Made by a program: the position numbers and the translations under genes. Positions 58,572 through 64,000 of a stretch of 64,000 bases of DNA are shown piece after piece. Within the stretch, counting starts at the first letter, position 1. Every line of letters starts with the position of its first letter. Under the pieces are notes generated by a model. That model was not told the origin of the DNA. It was given only the letters and a program-made list of their open reading frames with translations, and searched no databases. The DNA comes from Xanthoparmelia taractica. Taxonomy: Eukaryota; Ascomycota; Lecanoromycetes; Lecanorales; Parmeliaceae. The stretch lies in assembly GCA_033085395.1 (NCBI GenBank), contig JANQBS010000084.1, positions 62,001 through 126,000 of the forward strand, written 5' to 3'.

Positions 58572-60627
58572 ATGGATGTCACTGGCCATACTTTCCAAAG
58601 CCAGCTCTTCTCCATCCTGGGAGCTATCTCGCGTTCCCATTTTGTTTCGTTTGATCTCGAACTGTCAGGCATTCCTGGCAAGCAGTTCAAGACTAAGCCC
58701 ACCGGACAGGGTGAAGATGGAAAACAGAGTCTCCAGCAAAGATACGAAGAGACCAAGGCTGCTGCTGAGCGGTACCATGTCCTGCAACTGGGCTTGACGT
58801 GCGTAGAAGAGGATAGAGACAGAGGTACGCCTCAGGGGCAATGTGGACTGGTCATGCGGCCTAATTATTCCCTAGGAGTCTATGTTGCCCGTCCATACAA
58901 CTTCTATCTTAATCCATTGCCAGACAAGAAGTTGAATGTCGAGCGGATTTTCTCGTATCAGAGTGGTGGTAAGACATCCCACAGTGTCATAAGCGTTGAC
59001 TGACCCTCCCAGCTGTGGAGTTCCTCCTTGGACATGGATTCCGCATGGATGCTCCGTACCTGGAGGGTGTACCCTACTTCTCAAGAAAAGAAGAGGCAGA
59101 GTCGAGAGCTGCTGAGGTTGCTAAGCGGGATAGGAATAATTTTGCGGATATCTTTATCCGAGATGGAGACTCCGAGTCGCTGAAGTTCATTCAGAGGGTG
59201 CGGCGGGAGATCACAGCCTGGCGAGATCGCAAAACAGTAAGTACTCTCCTTTACCAACAATCCTAAGAGTTCTTGACTGATGTATCCTATAGCCGGAGCC
59301 TTCCTACCTTAACATCGGGCCAATCAACATGGCCGCGCCAGGCTATAATGGCAGGGGCCTTAATGGGTTTCAAAAACGCCTAGTCCACCAGCTCGTCCGC
59401 GCTGAATTTCAAAACATCGTCTCTCTTTCGAAGCAAGACTTCATACAGTTGGTCCCCTTTGACCAAGAGCGGGAAGATGCTCAATTACAGCGAAAGATTG
59501 CATGGTTCGAAATTAACCTAGCACGCCAGGTAGGGATGAGGTGGCTTGCGGAGGCTATCTGCCCAGATGTTGACAAGGTCCTCCCCAAAGAACGTGTGCC
59601 TCCGTTTGCCTCCGGTAATCTTACCGCGTTAGCAACCACGACGTATCCGTCCATGGATATGACGGATGAGGAACGAGAAGCTCACGTCCTTCGATTCGTG
59701 GAACTTTGTAAGACACTGAAGGAAAAGCAAACCGTTCTCGTCGGACACAATCTATTCTTGGATTTGATATACTTCTACACGTTCTTCTTCGGTCCACTGC
59801 CTGATCGAGTAGAAGATTTCCAAAAAACGATTGCACAGCTATTCCCCCTCGTGTTTGACACCAAATATCTTGCTGACAAGATCAACGACAACTCCCCCCT
59901 GTATAAGTCATCTCTCCAGGAAATAGACCGGGAGCTTTCCAAACTTCCCGTTCCGATCATAGGTATGGTTTCTGGGGCGTTCATGGGGACTTTCATAATT
60001 CCAACATGCTGACTGTTGAGTACAGAAACGCCTCTTGATCACAGCAAATATCTCTCGGGCTCGTCATTCCACGAAGCAGGCTTTGACAGCTTCACAACCG
60101 CCAAAGTGCTCATCCGTCTTTCTGCTAGAATCGAAGAGGCCGCAAAAGGAGCAGAGTCACCATCATCAGAGGACGAAGTCTACTATCCAGCGTCAGAAGA
60201 TGGCAGTTTCCCTTCCGATCTCAATGACTTGCTAACGAGGAAATCGACTTCGGACGAAGACGCCTTGAATCGACGAAAGCAAATTGCTCGAGTCTTTCGG
60301 GAACGCGATGCGAAAAAGGTGCCAGGAGAAGTGCAGGCCGCACTAGATAGGCAAGCCACGCTTTTCAGAGACTTGGGCCTTGACGATCAAGAGCCCCAAT
60401 CCGAAACCCAGACAGATGACCGCCCACTTACGTCGAATAATCCATACGCACTCCTCCAAGAGGATAATAGCAACGAGGATGCAGAGCCTGAATCTGCGGA
60501 TGGCACTGCGCCTTCTAAACCAGTGGTGCATACCATGATGCCTGCTGGAGACAGCCCTTTCTGGATCCGCTATGGCAACAAACTACGCGTTAATGGTACA
60601 GTGGAGGAGGTCTGCGTTATCGAGTGA
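58572..60627 (+). CDS. PARN-type poly(A)-specific ribonuclease (CAF1/DEDD family)
   Basis: Four exons, 58572-58968, 59013-59236, 59293-59962 and 60026-60627, give 630 residues. DEDD-fold residues are visible: Asp and Glu in HFVSFDLELSGIP (about 24-36), Asp in LVGHNLFLDLIYFYTFFFG (about 350), and the last Asp with its His in SSFHEAGFDSFTTAKVLIRL (about 445). A long insertion between the first and second motifs, and the KIAWFEINLARQVG helix, are typical of PARN rather than short Caf1/Pop2. The C-terminal tail is acidic and low in complexity, then ends in FWIRYGNKLRVNGTVEEVCVIE, perhaps a small RNA-recognition-like end. PARN shortens poly(A) tails and trims 3' ends of small RNAs. Confidence 0.88.
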
Positions 60628-61102
60628 ATGGAAAGGTCTAGGATAAGTCATAGTTACTTGTTTCGAGAGGCCGGATTTCTGTCCGCCTGGCCCCCATCAC
60701 ATCAAAATTGGCTCAAAAGCACGTAAGTCAAAAGGATAGCACTAGATTTCGGCCCCATAGTTCCTAATTATATCTCTCGCATGCAATACCTGGAACCTCC
60801 CAACAGGCGTGTGCTTGGTTAATCGAGCAGCTGTCCAAATCTGTCACTGGAACTCTGCTGGATCAGTGATCGTATCACGTACGATTCAAAGCGCTTCCTT
60901 CCATCCATCGGGTTCTTCTTCACTTCAATCCAAATCTTCAATGGCGGGTTTTTGAGCATTCCCTTCGCCCTTTCGAATTTTTTCGGGATCTCTTGATCCT
61001 TAATGGGCACGCTGATACATCCGGAGACCTATGTATCTTCTGACGCAGCTGTGCGCGCTGTTGGATTTCCTTCGCGCTGCATATCTATATCCCTAAATCA
61101 TG
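60628..61102. other. Convergent gap between PARN and NIP7
   Basis: About 475 bases. A 63-codon minus-strand frame at 60819-61010 (MPIKDQEIPKKFERAKG...) is Lys-rich; I do not recognise it and do not call it a gene. Confidence 0.45.
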
Positions 61103-62035
61103 CTACGTCGTTGTAAAAAGAGTATCCTCCTATCGTACAGTCAGCTGCAAATCCCACCTTGATACCCCCTTGTGAACTCACTTCTCTGAGATACTCCCCA
61201 ACATCTGCCTGCCTGAAGCACACAATGCCCGTAGGCTCAAGTCTTCTGGCCTCGGCCGTCGATCTTGCCGTGACACCGAAACCCTATACGTCCATGAGCT
61301 GTCACTCCTCCGACCAAGCTTCCATGACGAAATGACTGACCAAGGGCATATCATCCATTCCCAGCACGACTACGCCCTGATGTTCTGGGCAATCCTCGCT
61401 CCATCTCCCCACGTGGGCTTTTACGATGTTTCCTCCGTACTATTTCTCGGATCAGTAGTTATCCAAAAGTAGCGGTTTTCTTTTCGTTGAATACCAGGAA
61501 TGGCATCACCCCGTTCTGCTTCACCCAGAGCTGAAAGAAGTACCCGTTAGCCAAAAATTGCATCTCCCGCATGGGGATGCCCCCCCCCCCCCCACCCCGG
61601 GCGTACCTTGTAGCGAGCGTGCGGCGCTATCACGTTCAAAGCCGTGATATGGAGTCGGAATTTCCCCGTCTTTGTGAACTTGCCTAAACCCCGAGGAAGA
61701 TGAATCAGCCAAAAGCAATTCCTAGTTTTACTTTTTCTTTTTCATCCATTTCCCATCCATGCGTACGTACCCAAGCATGTCCCAACCGAAAGCAAGTTCT
61801 CGCGCGCGACGCATGTAGAGAGGTTGGCGAGGTGCTCGGAGCAGTAGTAGACGCGGTTTTGGTTCCCGAGGCGGAAGCTCATGCGTGTGTGTGTTTGGTC
61901 CGTGGTGGAGGAGGAGGAGGAGGAGGAGGAGGGGTGGGGATCCGGTGGGGCGATGAGGTTCTTGATGGCGGGGCCCATGTAGTTTGCCAGTTTTGAGAAG
62001 AGGGTTTGGGTCTCGGGTTCGGTGAGGGGACGCAT
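61103..62035 (-). CDS. NIP7: NIP7, 60S ribosome biogenesis factor
   Basis: Six minus-strand exons (61771-62035, 61607-61683, 61495-61530, 61341-61439, 61182-61283, 61103-61129) give 201 residues with all phases consistent. Blocks match NIP7 closely: MRPLTEPETQTLFSKLANYMG, NLSTCVARENLLSVGTCLG, GKFTKTGKFRLHITAL, YGGNIVKAHVGRWSED and GFGVTARSTAEARRLEPTGI, and EYLREEDTLF at the end (PUA domain in the second half). The protein acts in nucleolar 27S/60S maturation. A Ser/Pro/His-rich insertion after LIAPPDPH (about residues 38-56) is coded by a GGA/TCC microsatellite and makes the protein about 20 residues longer than usual. Exon 3 is only 36 nt. The family is certain. Confidence 0.92.
61579..61593. 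repeat. Poly-C homopolymer in a NIP7 intron
   Basis: A run of about 14 C lies in the intron between the 61607-61683 and 61495-61530 exons. Its length is prone to sequencing error. Confidence 0.8.
61902..61935. repeat. GGA trinucleotide repeat inside NIP7 exon 1
   Basis: About eleven tandem GGA/GAG units on the plus strand code a Ser run on the minus strand. Confidence 0.9.
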
Positions 62036-63473
62036 GGTGCCTTTGAGTGGGGAGGGTGGATGAATGAGAGGAGGTGCGGTAGGGTTGGTTGTAATATAGC
62101 TAGAGAATATGAGCAAAAGGTCAATCAGGTGAATCAGTGCGAATAAAGATTTGGACCCTTCAACTCCCGAACACTTGTAGGGCTGAGCCCCAAGGGTCAC
62201 AGCCCTACAAGTTTCCGAGTCGAACTTCTTCATCTTATTTCAGATATTGTCGTTTTCTCTACAACGTCTACGGACGAAACATTGTCATGAAAAGTGCACG
62301 ATCACTGGAGAGACCCAAGGTCTGAAACGCAGGTGTTGCGAAGGCGGGATCGTAATCAGCAACATGGCAAGCATGGCTAGTCGTTGCTTGCGCTAACTTC
62401 TTTCAAGGTGTACTTTTAGATTAATTACCCAGACCTACTCCCAAATGTGTACGAAGCGGCGAGGGATAGGAATCGCGATTGAAAAAAGACAGAAAAGTTC
62501 CTCAGCTGAATCGGAAGCTCTCCTAGGGTTGCCGCTCTGAGCCAGAGAGCGAGCTGGGTGAGCAAGGCTGATGCAGCTAGGTAACCACGCTGATGCCACA
62601 CTTTCCACTTACCCATCCCTAGATTTTCGCGAAGAGAAGATCAGCAATGGTGTTTATCATGACGATATTTCGCAGCTAAGTACCTTTTTTATTTAAATCA
62701 TATCTTCTACTTACGTTATTGAAGAGGTGGAATGGAAAAGTAGGCCGTAGCCTTTGAGAGTATGATTGACGCGGGTTGCCGGCGGCGCTATTCAGAAGGA
62801 CCCCACCCCAGAGATTTGTATGACCTTATTAAGCACCCGGCGGTCTGACTGCAGCAGATTTTTGCAATCTCCAGATTTAGAGAGAGGGTCTAGGTCTTTG
62901 TGCTACCCCTGAAAAGTTACCCCCCTCCTTTCTATGAGCCCTAGTTGGGGAAATCAGGACGGAAAGTGGCTGCGACGAGCACGCACGTACTGTGGAAATC
63001 GAAAGCGCTGAGCTAACGCAAAGAGTGATCTTTCTGCGCCAACAAAATCACACGGTCCGCAACGCTAGCGATTCGCGCGAAGCCGAAACACCATGTATTG
63101 TGTTCAACGAAGAATATGTCCGAGGTTCCAGATCAGCGATGGGCCAAAAGGGAAAGAAATCCATCAGCCCACACAAAAGAGCGAAGAGGCGGCGGACGCT
63201 TTACCAGGGGTATGATAAGAAGGTCAGGCACCGCGTTTTCTGATTTGGTGGGAGTTGCGAGGCTGAAGACGAAAAGATATTTTGGGGACCATTTAGCGCC
63301 CTGCAGCCTCTGGTTGCAGCTCTTCAATGCTGACCACCATGTTTCTAAGTAAGCTTTGCCGTATCGGCGACTGATATAACTAGCCGTCAGTGCGATGTCT
63401 TGCCAAAGGCTGGGCACCGTGCCTTGGCCGCATTTGAGTGCAGAACGGTGTCAAGAGGCACCATTCCTTGAGG
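62036..63473. other. 1.4-kb gap between NIP7 and the HET gene
   Basis: Divergent upstream region. Several short frames on both strands without family resemblance. Nothing else recognised. Confidence 0.5.
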
Positions 63474-64000
63474 ATGGCGCGTGCAAGCAACTTTTTTCCA
63501 GCTTACACGTTTGAAAAATTGAGCCATCAGAATTCCCTTCGCCTGCTTAAGCTTTGGCACGGAGACGAGCGAACAGAGGAGATTGTTTGTGATCTCTTTG
63601 AGGTCCCCCCTAATGAGAGAAGTCACCACACATACGAAGCCTTATCTTGGACATGGGATTCAGCAGGCCCGACAGATACGATCAAGATCAATAAGAAAGT
63701 GAATGGTGAAGATACGGCCTTCGCTTTCAGAATCTCTCACAATCTTTACCTGGCCTTAAAAGCTCTTCGTTATGAACAAAAATCTCGGGTCCTATGGGTC
63801 GATGCGATTTATATCAATCAAGACATACTCCAGTCGGATGAAAGGAATCATCAAATACCCATGATGCCCTCCATTTACGGAGACGCAAAGCAGGTCTGTG
63901 TGTGGCTTGGTGATGCCAGTAGCGATAGCGAAAAGGCTATAGACTTCATCGAAAAAATCATGGAAGACATCTGGAAGCTGGACCAGCTATGCGAGGACCG
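63474..64000 (+). CDS. HET-domain (heterokaryon incompatibility) protein, N-terminal part
   Basis: The frame starts at ATG 63474 (MARASNFFPAYTFEKLSHQN) and stays open to the window edge, 175 codons. LLKLWHGDERTEEIVCDLFEVP and HTYEALSWTWDSAG correspond to HET block 1 (YxALSYxWG), LKALRYEQKSRVLWVDAIYINQD to block 2 (LWIDAICINQ), and MPSIYGDAKQVCVWLGDAS to block 3. HET domains trigger regulated cell death in fungal non-self recognition and are related to TIR domains. The strong match over about 120 residues makes the family certain. The C-terminal part, which would show whether it is an NLR or a stand-alone HET protein, lies outside the window. Confidence 0.9.
   Translation, partial: MARASNFFPAYTFEKLSHQNSLRLLKLWHGDERTEEIVCDLFEVPPNERSHHTYEALSWTWDSAGPTDTIKINKKVNGEDTAFAFRISHNLYLALKALRYEQKSRVLWVDAIYINQDILQSDERNHQIPMMPSIYGDAKQVCVWLGDASSDSEKAIDFIEKIMEDIWKLDQLCED

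Overview
The window is from a filamentous ascomycete (Pezizomycotina, most likely a Dothideomycete). I base this on dense genes with short 45-90 nt GT-AG introns, a Bud4/anillin gene, SRP72, twinfilin, NIP7 and PHF5A homologues, large MFS transporters, an NRPS-like enzyme, an ankyrin-type NLR and a HET-domain gene. Almost all genes are spliced; the exon joins given were worked out by hand from splice signals, reading phase and family conservation. No tRNA, rRNA or CRISPR array was recognised.

Layout. (1) 0-11 kb is a housekeeping block: Bud4-like septin/bud-site protein (+), SRP72 (-), succinate/fumarate-type mitochondrial carrier (-), twinfilin (+). (2) 11-19 kb is mixed: a cytochrome P450 whose central ~260 residues are missing although the frame is kept (-), an uncharacterised conserved protein (+), an epoxide hydrolase (-) and a pinin-like protein (-). 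(3) 19-37.2 kb looks like a secondary-metabolite locus: DHA1 MFS pump (-), SAM methyltransferase (+), NRPS-like enzyme with a partial condensation domain, A-T-R (-), a P-loop sulfotransferase-like enzyme (+), monocarboxylate-type MFS (+), DHA2 MFS pump (-) and a Zn2Cys6 regulator that is frameshifted and truncated. (4) 38.6-39.3 kb is a small secreted eight-cysteine protein. (5) 40.8-55.4 kb is the most unusual part: an intact, eight-exon, ~2,712-residue protein with two sacsin-type HSP90-like ATPase modules and a C-terminal BTB domain, followed directly on the same strand by an NLR-like gene (hydrolase-like N-terminus, degenerate NACHT, long ankyrin array, C-terminal ZZ finger) broken by one frameshift and one nonsense codon. 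(6) 55.6-62 kb is housekeeping again: PHF5A/Rds3 (+), tail-anchored peroxin-like protein (-), PARN-type deadenylase (+), NIP7 (-). (7) The right edge holds the start of a HET-domain gene (+) that runs out of the window.

The sacsin-BTB gene, the NLR relic and the HET gene lie within 24 kb, separated only by short essential genes. This is the kind of layout seen at fungal allorecognition or immune loci, and I regard it as the best candidate for an undescribed system. The NRPS-like locus with three transporters and a dead regulator is the second point of interest. Two inverted-repeat (MITE-like) elements, near 23.7-23.9 and 40.3-40.4 kb, lie in gaps of the accessory regions.
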